Shown here one piece after another: positions 34,685 through 45,354 of a stretch of 64,000 bases of DNA. The translations under genes were made by a program, and so were the position numbers. Positions within the stretch are counted from its first letter, which is position 1; each line of letters opens with the position of its first letter. The DNA comes from Mactromeris polynyma (taxonomy: Eukaryota > Mollusca > Bivalvia > Venerida > Mactridae). The notes beneath the pieces are model-generated. The model made no database searches. It worked only from the letters and a program-made list of their open reading frames with translations, and was not told the DNA's origin. The stretch is taken from the NCBI GenBank assembly GCA_032209605.1, contig JASFXZ010000005.1, forward strand, positions 17,040,860 to 17,104,859, given 5' to 3'.

Positions 34685-34881
34685 TGCAATTCAATTCAAT
34701 TCAATTCAATGCTTTATTTCCCTCTGTAGAAGAGGATATTGAACATAATATATATACAATTATTTTAAACAATCAAACAATACAAATGAACATGGTTATA
34801 ACAGTATACGTTTGTACAGTACAAAATGCATATAATATGTCACAATCAGTATAGGATATACGTCATGTCTTTATGTAGTCA

Positions 34882-37800
34882 TTAGCCAGTAAAGGTATTC
34901 ACACATTGAACAATGTATGAATATGAATGTTTCAAAAATTGTCTCTCTGTTTCGATGTCGAATATAGGTTCCAGGGGAGCGCCTAAAAGTTTTAAAGTAA
35001 GGGAGAAACTATCTAGTTGATAAATCAATTGTAAATCATTCAAGTCCAGAATCTGTGATAATGAGGTAAGCATTTGAGTTTTGAGTGTTTGCGTAATAGA
35101 ACATTCACACATAATATGAACTAGCTCCTCCTGGAAAATGTTGTCACATATATCGCAAGTAATGTTATCAAGTTCAACAGGTCGTGCCCAGAGTCGAGAG
35201 ATGACGCTCATGGTATATCTGAATTGACTGCGTTGGCAAACTTTATACACAATAGATGGCATGATATGAGGTTGTAAAATTCTGAAGAAAGTAAAATCTG
35301 AGTCTTGTGACATTCTATTATCCCATAATATTGTTTCATTATGAGTAATAGCATTTTTAACAGTATGTTTCCATTCTCGTTTAGATGGTATACATTCTCT
35401 GGAAGATGTAAACATATTTACTATACCCTGTAAGTTATATTTTAGCAAAAGATTACAAATATCTGGTATGAAGCCAAGCGTTACAAGTGCATTATCTGTA
35501 ATGAATAAAATGAGTTTTCTAAAAAATATGTTACTTGTCACAGAGCCCATTGGTAGAGTCATTAGTTTGTGGAGGAACATTAATTTGCGGTACTCGATGT
35601 GGGAAGGGAGTCGATTAAGACCAAGCATGGATTCTGCCATGTCGGAGCGGGTTTGAATTGGGAACCCTTGAATGCGTTTAAGAGCAGAGTGTTGGAATCG
35701 GGAGACAGATACGATATTTGATCGAGTGGTGTTGTTCCACAGTTCAGAGCCGTACGTTGCAATAGGCTTAATTATTTTAGAATATAAGTCGGCAGATACT
35801 AATGGATTAACGCCCTGGATATGGATGCCTTGAGCAGACATGGCAAATAAAGCGTTATTGGCTTTTTGTAAGCGTTGGTCAATCCTAATTGTGTCTTTTA
35901 AGTTGTAAGAGTACAGAATGCCCAGGTGGACAAAGGTGTCAGTTTGGTCGATAAACTGATCCCCGAATAATATACCTACTTTAGGTTGTGTTCGTTTTCT
36001 TGTGAAAACGGTTACATTGCACTTTTGGACGTTAATAGAGACGTGCCAATGGTTACAGTAATGGTATACGATGTCGACCATTTTCTGTAATCGGTATGGT
36101 GTGAGGGTCAATAGCGATATATCGTCGGCGAATGCAGGGTTTCCGGAGTTTACCGACATGACCTTTAACCCTAGACGACTACTTTCTAGTTCGTTTAGTA
36201 AGTCATTGACATAGACGAGATAAAGGAATGTGGACAAAACACCGCCTTGTCGCACTCCCCTGTTTACGCTAATCACGTCTGACGTATAGCCAGAGAGTCG
36301 TACGACGGAGGTAAGGTTGTTATGTGTGGACATAAGCAGACGTAGGATTTTTCCCGTGAACCCAAGTCTACCCAGTTTAAGAAAGAGAGCGTTGAATCTG
36401 ACCGTGTCAAATGCTGCTTTTTGGTCGAGACAAGCTACGTAGACGTCTGAGTGACGCTCGATATTGTACAATATTGTTTCTTGGACTGCAAAAGCGGTTG
36501 ATAGACAACTTAGGTTGGATTGAAAACCTTGTTGCTGTGCGTTTGGAAATGTGATACCATTCTCTTTTAGGTGGCCATTAACCCTGTTCAAGATGATTTT
36601 CTCGAATATTTTGCAGAATGCTGGAATCAGTGATATAGGGCGATAACTTGTGGGTTCGGTTTTAACCTTGCCTTTGCCTTTGTAGATCGGTATGATAATG
36701 CTTGTTTGCCAGTCATAAGGGACATTAAGCTCGAGTAATATTGCATTGAATAGTGAGGTCAGCATGAATTTTACTGGATTTCCGCCGTTGATCACATGCT
36801 CATTAAGAATTTGGTCGTGCCCTGGGGCTTTATTGCGCGATAGATTAGTAACTATTTTATCAAGTTCTTGCTCTTCGATGGGTCGGAGTAGTAATTGAGC
36901 GTGAGAGCTAGGGGGTCTTGTGATATAGTCGTTTAGTTCCGTTTGGTAATCGAAAGGCAAGTCATCGCCATTATTGTGGGTACCGAAAACACTGTTATAG
37001 TGCTGGAAAAATCCTCGTATAACGTCGGAATCATGATAGCTTCGACCGTTAACGTTGAGGGAATTGCAAACTTCGAAATTTGATCCACTCTTACGTTTCA
37101 GTAATTTCCAAAACAAGTTGTAGTCGGAATCCGCTGCTTTGTTTAACCGATCAAATATTGCATTCTCGTGTTCATTGATACGACGTTTTTGTAGGCGCCT
37201 GAATGCTCTTTTCGCTGCTTTGTAATGTGTAAAGGAGTCGTGCGTACGGGACCTTGGACGTCCTTGTTGTAACCAAATCGAGCGGGAATGCCTTGCTTGC
37301 GCATGCGCGTGTTTTAGTTCCGGACACCAGTAAGGTTTGGCAGCTTTGTTTAGCTGGGCTTTCGGAAGATGCTTTTCAGCTTCACGAATAAAGTTAGAGA
37401 TTGCAGAGTTGAGAATATCAGGCCCGAGACTGTCGATATTGTGCGTATTTAACATTCGTTTGACTTGATTATCAATTTCTTTTGTGAAGTTCGAGATGTG
37501 TTCGGGGGTACATTTGGACCAGTTTATGTTGGGGGTGAGGGTCGATTTTCGGCGAATTCTCTCACCTTTTATGTTTACCTGGAATAATATTGGTAAATGG
37601 TCTGATGTAAGAATTTCGTGGGGTTCTACTACACTATAACTCAAACACAAGTGGCTGGAGGTATTCTCAATGAGTACGTGGTCGATGTTAGTTCTGGTGG
37701 GAACAAAGGTGTACTTGTTGCTATTAAACAAGTTATGGAGGGAAACTAAGTTGTTGTTACGGGCGAAATCGGAAAGAATTTTGGATTTATGATTCGGGAA

Positions 37801-38340
37801 ACGTTTGGTATCTGTGACAAGCTGGGCGTTAAAATCTCCTGCAAATATAACAGATCCAATTTTACAGTAGTGTGACATAAGTGATTGAACATCACATAAA
37901 GATTCCTTATACGAATTAACATCATTGTCAGAAGGAAGGTATACACAAAATACATAGATTGGTACATCGCAACTAAGCTTGAACTCTAACCCTAATATTC
38001 TATCATTGTTAATATTGGGCAATACAGATACATATTTTCTAAGTGTTTTACGTATAAGTATAGCAGTTCCTGCTTTACCACATTTCAGATGACCATAGTT
38101 ATCAGTATTATTGTCATAAGTATTTACATGATAATAGTCACTGTGAATAGATTGCAGAAAATCTTGAGATCTATATAAAAGTTTGTGTTCTGTTAACAAA
38201 GCTAAATCAATGTTATTTTTGTCTAATTGTTCGGAGAGGCTATATGCTGAGGACATTATGCCTCTAACGTTCCAACACAGTAGGTTTAACAGCATAACTG
38301 ATAAAACCAATTGAAATGATAAGTAAATAATATTAGGCAT
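34882..38340 (-). CDS. LINE ORF2 protein: APE endonuclease, reverse transcriptase, C-terminal Cys/His cluster
   Basis: The protein has 1152 residues without a stop. ATG at 38340 is preceded by an in-frame TAG; a second ATG at codon 16 (38295) may be the real start, as it directly precedes the endonuclease. Endonuclease, about residues 17-255: LLCWNVRG (Asn24), a Glu in LLTEHKL (51), AGDFNA (Asp169, Asn171), NIDHVLI (Asp220) and SDHLPI (Asp247, His248). Reverse transcriptase, about 540-790: SYRPISLIPAFCKIFEKI, ACLDQKAAFDT (Asp639), RGVRQGGVLSTFLYL and AFADD (Asp739, Asp740). The C-terminal part has GSELW and a C-X2-C-X9-H-X4-C cluster (Cys1062 onward). Known role of the family: nick target DNA and copy the element RNA there. 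All catalytic residues that I can identify are present, so activity in trans is possible, although the element has lost most of ORF1. Confidence 0.93.
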   Translation of the reverse strand: MPNIIYLSFQLVLSVMLLNLLCWNVRGIMSSAYSLSEQLDKNNIDLALLTEHKLLYRSQDFLQSIHSDYYHVNTYDNNTDNYGHLKCGKAGTAILIRKTLRKYVSVLPNINNDRILGLEFKLSCDVPIYVFCVYLPSDNDVNSYKESLCDVQSLMSHYCKIGSVIFAGDFNAQLVTDTKRFPNHKSKILSDFARNNNLVSLHNLFNSNKYTFVPTRTNIDHVLIENTSSHLCLSYSVVEPHEILTSDHLPILFQVNIKGERIRRKSTLTPNINWSKCTPEHISNFTKEIDNQVKRMLNTHNIDSLGPDILNSAISNFIREAEKHLPKAQLNKAAKPYWCPELKHAHAQARHSRSIWLQQGRPRSRTHDSFTHYKAAKRAFRRLQKRRINEHENAIFDRLNKAADSDYNLFWKLLKRKSGSNFEVCNSLNVNGRSYHDSDVIRGFFQHYNSVFGTHNNGDDLPFDYQTELNDYITRPPSSHAQLLLRPIEEQELDKIVTNLSRNKAPGHDQILNEHVINGGNPVKFMLTSLFNAILLELNVPYDWQTSIIIPIYKGKGKVKTEPTSYRPISLIPAFCKIFEKIILNRVNGHLKENGITFPNAQQQGFQSNLSCLSTAFAVQETILYNIERHSDVYVACLDQKAAFDTVRFNALFLKLGRLGFTGKILRLLMSTHNNLTSVVRLSGYTSDVISVNRGVRQGGVLSTFLYLVYVNDLLNELESSRLGLKVMSVNSGNPAFADDISLLTLTPYRLQKMVDIVYHYCNHWHVSINVQKCNVTVFTRKRTQPKVGILFGDQFIDQTDTFVHLGILYSYNLKDTIRIDQRLQKANNALFAMSAQGIHIQGVNPLVSADLYSKIIKPIATYGSELWNNTTRSNIVSVSRFQHSALKRIQGFPIQTRSDMAESMLGLNRLPSHIEYRKLMFLHKLMTLPMGSVTSNIFFRKLILFITDNALVTLGFIPDICNLLLKYNLQGIVNMFTSSRECIPSKREWKHTVKNAITHNETILWDNRMSQDSDFTFFRILQPHIMPSIVYKVCQRSQFRYTMSVISRLWARPVELDNITCDICDNIFQEELVHIMCECSITQTLKTQMLTSLSQILDLNDLQLIYQLDSFSLTLKLLGAPLEPIFDIETERQFLKHSYSYIVQCVNTFTG

Positions 38341-38375
38341 TGCACAAATAATCTAATAATGCGGGTACTAACAAG

Positions 38376-38504
38376 TTAATTGTCGATCGAGTCACGATCC
38401 GAGTCACGGTCGTCACGACCGTCAGCGTCTCTATGAATATCACTGTTGTCACGGTATCGGTAGCTATGATGATCGTTGTAGTTTCTGCGGTAGTTGTTGT
38501 TATG
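38376..38504 (-). pseudogene. C-terminal end of LINE ORF1
   Basis: The minus-strand frame before the TAA at 38376-38378 gives 42 residues rich in Asn, Tyr, Arg and Asp, such as NYNDHHSYRYRDN and DGRDDRDSDRDS. A charged low-complexity tail ending 35 bp before ORF2 is what is expected of an ORF1 RNA-binding protein. The rest of ORF1 is lost at the junction with the satellite near 38504. The role is inferred from position and composition only. Confidence 0.5.
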
Positions 38505-39187
38505 ACAAAGGCATAATAACTTGTTTACAATTGCATAATTACTAGTGTACAAAGGCGTAATAACGAGTTTACAATGGCGTAATTACTAGTTTACAAATGC
38601 GTAGTTACTAGTTTACAAATGCGTAATTACTAGTTTACAATTGCGTAGTTACGAGTTTGCAATGCGTAATTACTAGTTTACAATTGTGTAATTACTAGTT
38701 TACAAATGCGTAGTTACGAGTTTGCAATGCGTAATTACTAGTTTACAAAGGCGTAATTACTAGTTTACAAATGCGTAGTTACGAGTTTGCAATGCGTAAT
38801 TACTAGTTTACAATTGCGTAATTACTAGTTTACAAATGCGTAGTTACGAGTTTGCAATGCGTAATTACTAGTTTACAATTGCGTAATTACTAGTTTACAA
38901 ATGCGTAGTTACGAGTTTGCAATGCGTAATTACTAGTTTACAAAGGCGTAATTACTAGTTTACAAATGCGTAGTTACGAGTTTGCAATGCGTAATTACTA
39001 GTTTACAATTGCGTAATTAAGATTTTACAAAGGCGTAATTACTAGTTTACAAATGCGTAGTTACGAGTTTGCAATGCGTAATTACTAGTTTACAATTGCG
39101 TAATTACTAGTTTACAATTGCGTAGTTACGAGTTTACAAATGCGTAATTACTAGTTTACAATTGCGTAATTACTAGTTTACAATTGC
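38505..39187. repeat. 21-22-bp satellite array (GCGTAATTACTAGTTTACAA)
   Basis: Units alternate between GCGTAATTACTAGTTTACAA and GCGTAGTTACGAGTTTGCAA, giving a higher-order period of about three units. About 31 subunits are present. It starts exactly where the LINE ORF1 fragment stops. Confidence 0.92.
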
Positions 39188-40061
39188 CGCAGGTGTTTCA
39201 AATTGCCTGGTGCTATATTTATTTCCTACATTGTTGGAAGTACAGAAATACTTTTAAACAAAACTAAGTTGTACTAGTGTCTGTGTGGGGAGGCAATGAC
39301 TTATGTATGTGGCGTTCCCTGTAGCAACGTATTCTTTTTGATTCACTTATAAATATATAGAAGTCGTCGCCTTATTTACAGAACCTCGTAACTCAATGTT
39401 TGGGTATTTGGTATCATTGAAACCGTGTTCCCAAGCTCTTTCTATCTGTACTACCTATATTGTTCTGGAGTGTACATAACTTAAATAAAATGCTATTCCA
39501 TAACCCCGTATGTAACAATTATCTCAAGAGGGTAAAACTTCAAAGTTGTTTTTTTTTCTCAAAAAGACGAAAAACAGGTTATGGAGTTCTAGAAATAATG
39601 CGACGAAGTGTAAAATGTCAAGTATTATGAGGTCAGATTTGGCAAAATAAAACCTCACTCCGCTGGAAGGTGAACCAGATACCGGATATGTTTTTCCTGG
39701 GTATCATTTAACTATTGATTTATAATTGCTCATTTGAAAGGAAGCCTTAAAGCGGAATTAATACTATATGGTTTTCATTGAGTATCAATGAATCGTTAGC
39801 TAAGACTTGGGGAAAACAAAACACAGAATGTAAAAGATAACGTACGTACTAAAACCAATACCTTATTATAGATCTGGAGTGATACGGCTGTTATCCTATT
39901 GAACAATACTCATTTCAATTTATTTTAGTCAAAGTTGATGTATTATTCTGTATCAGCGTGGGAATAATACAAATATATGGGAACGAAAACTGTTTTCTTT
40001 GTCTCTATTCTATATACAGAGTCAAAACAAGTTCTTAACATTCTTAACTTTAAGTTTGATC
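39188..40061. other. No gene; short LINE-tail-like fragment
   Basis: GTGTGGGGAGGCAATGACTT and ATGTATGTGGCGTTCCCTGT (about 39283-39322) match GCGTGGGGAGGCACTGTCTT and TGTATGTGGCGTTCCCCGT in the element at 42369-42716, so this is a diverged relic of the same 3' end. The rest is unremarkable. Confidence 0.5.
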
Positions 40062-40940
40062 CGTTTACAACGACTCGGTGCTGTATTATACGTAAGAGCA
40101 GTTGTCAACGACTCGCTGCTGTATTATACGTAAGAGCAGTTGTCAAAAACTATGTGCAGTATTACACGTAAGAGCAGTTGTCAACGACTATGTGCAATAT
40201 TACACGTAAGAGCAGTTGCCAACGACTCTGTGCAGTATTACACGTAAGAGTAGTTTTCAAGGACTCTATGCTGAATTTAACGTAAGAGCAGTTTTCAAGG
40301 ACTCTATGCTGAATTTAACGTAAGAGCAGTTTGCAAGGACTCTATGCTGAATTTAACGTAAGAGCAGTTTTCAAGGACTCTATGCTGAATTTAACGTAAG
40401 AGCAGTTTTCAAGGACTCTATGCTGAATTTAACGTAAGAGCAGTTTTCAAGGACTCTTTGCTGTATTTAACGTAAGAGCAGTTTTCAAGGACTCTATGCT
40501 GAATTTAACGTAAGAGCAGTTTTCAAGGACTCTATGCTGTATATCACGTAAGAGCAGTTTTCAAGGACTCTATGCTGTATTTAACGTAAGAGCAGTTTTC
40601 AAGGTCTCTATGCTGAATCTAACGTAAGAGCAGTTTTCAAGGACTCTATGCTGAATTTAACGTAAGAGCAGTTTTCAAGGACTCTTTGCTGTATTTAACG
40701 TAAGAGCAGTTTTCAAGGACTCTATGCTGAATTTAACGTAAGAGCAGTTTTCAAGGACTCTATGCTGAATTTAACGTAAGAGCAGTTTTCAAGGACTCTA
40801 TGCTGAATTTAACGTAAGAGCAGTTTTCAAGGACTCTATGCTGAATCTAACGTAAGAGCAGTTTTCAAGGACTCTATGCTGACTTTAACGTAAGAGCAGT
40901 TTTCAAGGACTCTATGCTGTATATCACGTAAGATCAGTTT
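40062..40940. repeat. 38-bp satellite array, about 23 copies
   Basis: The unit reads TAAGAGCAGTTTTCAAGGAC followed by TCTATGCTGAATTTAACG. The first five or six copies (to about 40250) are divergent (GTTGTCAACGACTCGCTG type), while later copies are nearly identical, showing local homogenisation. No coding potential. Confidence 0.94.
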
Positions 40941-42368
40941 TAGAACCGTTTTCAAGGATTCGAGATATGATAATTATATACCAAGGTTGAACAGTTTTCT
41001 ACGCTGCATTCTAAAGATAACATTAAAACCGTAATCAACAACTCCAAAATGTATGTTAAGCTTGAATCGTTGGTTGCATTTTAGGTACAACCGTTTTTCA
41101 CGTCTACATCCTATGGAAAAGAAATTTAGCTCTACACATGTACGGATCGTTCGATATTCAACTAATTCAGTGTTCGTTCTTTGTTTACATGGGCACGAAA
41201 TATTCAGTTTGTTTACATCTAAAGTATGATCCATGGAAAGGCAACTACTTTTTGTATTACTGTGGTCTTATGTGCATGCAACTTCGACATCAAAAATACA
41301 GGATTCTTCACTTCAAACCTGACGCGTTTCAAATGACTCCATATTATATTTTGTACCTATATCCGTTTTTAAACACTCGGTTATGCATTTAATTAGATCT
41401 TTAAGATAAAATTGTCTTGATTTTAAGAAGTTCCCATTTTGTGCTCATTCTCAATTATAACACCCATTTGATGTTTTAGCAAATTTGCAGAAAGACGGAT
41501 GTACACAATCCTATTGTTTTCTGTGGGGCAAAACGTTATACCTCACCGTCCGATAGTCGTCTACAGTGCGGCATTTTGGCCGGTTCGATCCCCCGCTCCA
41601 CCACTTACAGTCTTTCGGATGGGACAAAAACAGAGGTGTACATATCAGTCTGTTTTTCCAATGATCTATGATTTCATCCGATGGTATGCGTCAATTCTTT
41701 ATTTAAGATCATAGCTAGTATTTGATGAGGACCGTAATATTATACAGAATAATACTTAGATTCAATCATTCGGATAGACCTTTATATAGTGTATTCGTAG
41801 ACTGTATTAATGCTTTAATATCAACACATGCAACCTCATTTTTTACTTCTAATCTCTTTTAGAAGTTTGACTGTTTTGCATGTTTATATTATTATTATAA
41901 TTATATATATAATATAGTAAAACACCTTTGAGATGACAATCTTTAGCTATATAACTTCAGCATGCTGGATACTAGTAAACATAGCACCTAATATAGTCAA
42001 TACTCGAAGACGAGTCACATTTTTTAACAGTCTGTCCTCTATATAATAATCTAAGGACAATAACATTCCATGATATAATATCTACAAATGAATATATGCA
42101 TATGAATGCCAATGATTAACTTGTTTTTCTCATTAATAATTGCCAAAATAAAGCGATAATTTTTTTACAAAAGCATACCTCTTACGACGACAATTTATTT
42201 ATGACAAATAATGTGTTTAGTTTATGAAATAAAATGATATTATACTGTATTGTACGTAAAATACTCAAGCTGTGTATCTATTTATCACATTTTGATTCCA
42301 TTATAATTTTGTGATCTCATATTCATGTTTTGCTTTTAATTTGCATACTTAAGTATCTTTTCCATCCA
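40941..42368. other. AT-rich sequence, no supported gene
   Basis: It contains one SINE fragment (listed separately at 41541-41650). ORFs of 70-86 codons in both directions carry no motif. TATATA runs lie at about 41886-41925. Confidence 0.45.
41541..41650 (+). mobile_element. tRNA-derived SINE fragment
   Basis: It carries a perfect B box (GGTTCGATCCC) after a degraded head, then CTCCACCACTTACAGTCTTT, CGGATGGGAC and AGAGGTGTA. These words match the minus-strand SINE at 58866-59135 (CAGTCTTTCGGACGAGAC, GAGGTCCCGTGTA). Both head and tail are truncated. Confidence 0.6.
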
Positions 42369-42716
42369 TTAATTCCCCCCCCCCCCCACACTTCACTGTC
42401 CACTTTGATTCTCCTAGTTGTTCCTTGTGGTCTGCCGGGCCATTCCTTGTGCCTCTGTTCCTTAATATGTTTAACGTTTGACTTCCTTAAGTGCCTTATG
42501 TTTTGTGGATTGTTGTTTTTCCAGTGGTCTGCGTGGGGAGGCACTGTCTTGTGTATGTGGCGTTCCCCGTATATATATACTCTATTTTACGATCCATATT
42601 TAAGGTGACATATAGGTCCAATGGGCCGGGTGTCTATAGCTATATAATAGTATTTGTATATGTATACGTTGTACACATGTCACTATAATAAACAATTTAC
42701 TTACTTACTTATAAAG
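42369..42716 (+). mobile_element. 3' end of a LINE with (CTTA)n tail
   Basis: A run of Cs (42376-42388) is followed by CCTTGTGGTCTGCCGGGCCA, TGGGGAGGCACTGTCTTGTG and TGTATGTGGCGTTCCCCGT, and the element finishes AATAAACAATTTACTTACTT, a CTTA tandem tail. This layout is typical of a 5'-truncated non-LTR insertion reduced to 3'UTR. A relic of the same sequence is at about 39283-39322. No coding part remains; ORFs here are by-products. Confidence 0.6.
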
Positions 42717-43370
42717 TCAACAGGGAACGGTAAAGAACTGTATAAATATTCGGTTATCACATGCATGCAACCAATATCAGTAAGATCTAATATAATTTGG
42801 ATTGAGCCACTAACTTGGACATAAGTACTGGTTACCAATAGACGGCAACTATATATCGCTAAAGAAAATGAATCTATGATAAACAATTAGTGTTAATTTG
42901 GAACTATGGTAACAGTTTCTCGTTTTCCCATGAATTGGTGCACGTAAATCAATATCTCTAATTTTATACAACGAGGCCCGGGAGAGTGATTCTAGCGTTC
43001 GTTAACTTTATACTGCTATGAATTTAGACAGGCAATCTCTAAGTGAGATGTTAATGGATCTTCTTTGATGCATGCATACATATCCTGTAAATATGTCTAT
43101 GTCCAATGTACATAGTGTAGTATCAATCAATAAAGGAAGTCAGAATACTAAGTCCGGAACATGTTTGATCAAAATGACAATTTGTTATCGTAGGATAACA
43201 TGAAACAATGACTCGTTGTCGAAGGAATATATGTTTGACATTGGTTATTGGGAGGTCTATGTTACCACCTTATAATGCAGAGTTGTTGCAATGTTTAACT
43301 GGGTGAATAAACAGTGGACGTTGCCTCATAGTTGACTGTATTTTGTAGCTGTATTTCTTCATAATGTGAG
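42717..43370. other. AT-rich sequence, nothing recognised
   Basis: No array, TIR or recognised ORF was found. Confidence 0.4.
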
Positions 43371-43782
43371 TACAGTAGAACTTCGAAACCTCGAACAGTT
43401 TTGGCTCGAACGTTGCAGATACCTCGAACATGTTCTTAAGTCCCGGCGAAATTTCTTCTTATTTCATATTATATAACAGTAGATCACTCGAACAGAGATA
43501 GGTCGAATACTCGAACATGATTTGCTGCGCCTAGCTACCATTTCATAAAATTCTTAAACATATTAAGTGTAAACTTTATTTAGTAAATTCCGTCGAAGTG
43601 TCAAAATTGGTATAAATTCTACCCGAAAATTATCTTAACCATTTCAATAACGCATAGTTCACTCGAACCTGGAACAGTCAGTTCGTACATATACATGTAT
43701 ACCATGGATGCCTCGAACTATAGATGGCTCGAACTAATTGATGGATCAGACGGCAGTTCGAGGTTTTGAAGTTTTTACTGTA
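43371..43782. mobile_element. TIR element with TACAGTAGAACTTCGAAACC ends
   Basis: The left end TACAGTAGAACTTCGAAACC and right end GGTTTTGAAGTTTTTACTGTA type are inverted repeats. CTCGAAC/GTTCGAG words recur about ten times inside. It is 412 bp and non-coding. The TACAGT/ACTGTA termini again suggest a Tc1/mariner/pogo-like non-autonomous element. Confidence 0.8.
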
Positions 43783-44153
43783 TTTTATCTGAATACAATT
43801 TCCGAGTGAAACAAGTACAATTTGAATGATCAGGTTCTTGTATTATTTCACAAAAGAGTAATGCGGTTATATGTATTATCTATTATTAGAAGTCTTGAAG
43901 TGTTTAATTGATACAACAGAACCTAATTAGCAATGAAGATAAACAGCTGTAGTACAGTTCGGTCATGATTCTTGTGTTAAAACGATTTTGATCGCAGAAA
44001 CTGTCTGTATATTATGATAACAATGTAGCAATTTCTAACGAAAATAGTCAATTAACTTGACATCGAACGTGTTTTTTCTCAATCTGTAAACCGTTGCTTT
44101 ACCCGCTGTATCCATGTCTTGCCTATGAAAGAAACATTGTATGACTATATCTT
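43783..44153. other. AT-rich sequence, nothing recognised
   Basis: No feature was identified in this stretch. Confidence 0.4.
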
Positions 44154-44364
44154 ATTTAAACTTATTTATTTTACATCGATTGTGAAACAAGTTCTTACAA
44201 CTTATTCTAGTCACTCTCGATGACTGCTTCCTGGCTACCAACCAGTACTCGCGCCAAATTGAGGGATTTTGAAGTTCGTGATAAAACCCCGCTCACCACC
44301 AGGCTTGAACTCACGACCTACAGATCAGGAGTCAGGCGCTCTATGACCATATCACGCACTCGTT
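44154..44364 (-). mobile_element. tRNA-derived SINE, second family
   Basis: Same family as 12841-13043. On the minus strand: GAGCGCCTGACTCCTGATCT, then GGTCGTGAGTTCAAGCC (B-box-like), the shared body GTACTGGTTGGTAGCCAGGA and the end AAATAAGTTTAAA. The A box is degraded. A 60-codon plus-strand ORF through it is not a gene. Confidence 0.8.
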
Positions 44365-44467
44365 TTAGCTGCGTACGGATTGGGGTTGCCCAATCAACAT
44401 AATCGATATAAAAATGATTAATTATTATTATATTAAAGAGAGAGTGTAAATACCAGCATGCGTACCA

Positions 44468-44721
44468 GGGCCCGTATTCATAAACGTCTTAAGACTGAAT
44501 TTTAGACTTGAGACTTTAAAATGGTAAATTCTCATTTTATTCCTACGTTATTGTTACACAGTATATTTTGATAAAACATGGCAAAAGTGTTGTGAGTAAA
44601 AAGAAATATTCAGGCAAAAATGAATCATTTTAAATATAATGAAAACGAAATGTGTGTAAATTTAGTTTTTGCAATTTTAAAGTCTGAGATTCAGTTCTTA
44701 AACGGTTGGGAATACGTGCCC
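44468..44721. mobile_element. TIR element, GGGCCCGTATTCATAAACG type
   Basis: The left GGGCCCGTATTCATAAACG and the right end (reverse complement GGGCACGTATTCCCAACCG) are followed on both sides by TTAAGACTGAAT-like words and GACTTTAAAAT. It is 254 bp, AT-rich and non-coding. A second copy is at 59770-60193. Confidence 0.8.
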
Positions 44722-44942
44722 AGTTTCAAGTTGGCCATTCGAATAGCAACTACAAATGTACATACTTCAGGGTTGAAGCTAGTTGTACTTATTTGAAATT
44801 TCACACTGTGGACTTTGCAACATCCCTGGATAAAGCACTATGAGCCACTACAGCAACATGATTACATGGGAAGTTTTATCCTTGATCTTAATCTGTGATA
44901 GTATAATCAGCGCATTATAGGATTCATTATCTGACAAATACT

Positions 44943-45354
44943 CAGGCGCGTAGCGTCCTGTACGCAGAGTACGCACACATTGTCTTGAAAAATCGAAAAA
45001 ATAAAAATTTCAAATCTGCATTAAAAAAATGACCTCTATACATGTAGTAGGGTGAGTAACGTATTATAATGGAATCATTTGTTTGGTTTGGTTTAAATTA
45101 AAATAGAAAATTGGTTTTAACTATAAACTTAAAAGCATCTTTTCAACACAACTGCCAACAAATCTATACGTCGCATTTTATTAACATGAGTATACGACGT
45201 GGAGAACAACTCGATTATCATATCGATTAACAAAGGATTTGCCTCCCAGAAGTCACTACAGACAATCTAGAAAAAAAAAATCCGGGGGAGTACCCCCGGA
45301 CCGCCGCAAAAAGGATCTTGCATACACATCACAAACCTCCTAGCTACGCCCCTG
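44943..45354. mobile_element. hAT-like non-autonomous element (CAGGGGCGTAGC ends)
   Basis: The left CAGGCGCGTAGCGTCCTG and the right end (reverse complement CAGGGGCGTAGCTAGGAGG) match the widespread hAT terminal form CAGGGGCGTAGC. CCGGGGGAGTACCCCCGGAC near the right end is also typical. AATACT stands just outside both ends, a partial match to an 8-bp duplication. Confidence 0.75.

Larger units (their letters stand above)
34685..38504 (-). mobile_element. Non-LTR retrotransposon (LINE), ORF2 intact, 5'-truncated in ORF1
   Basis: In minus-strand order: the end of ORF1 (38504-38376), a 35-bp gap, the full ORF2 (38340-34882), a 3'UTR of about 195 bp, then AATAAAGC and four to five ATTGA repeats at about 34685-34712. 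A short tandem 3' tail instead of a long poly(A), and APE endonuclease plus RT in one ORF, place it in the CR1/L2/I/Jockey-like assemblage; the exact clade is not assigned. The 5' edge runs straight into a satellite. I could not identify a target duplication. Confidence 0.88.

Noticed and set aside
36000..38340. A host gene encoding an endonuclease-like protein
   Set aside because: The order endonuclease, RT with FADD, Cys/His cluster and tandem-repeat 3' tail is that of a LINE ORF2.
41499..41714. 71-codon ORF containing a Pro-rich stretch
   Set aside because: It overlaps a SINE fragment with a perfect B box.
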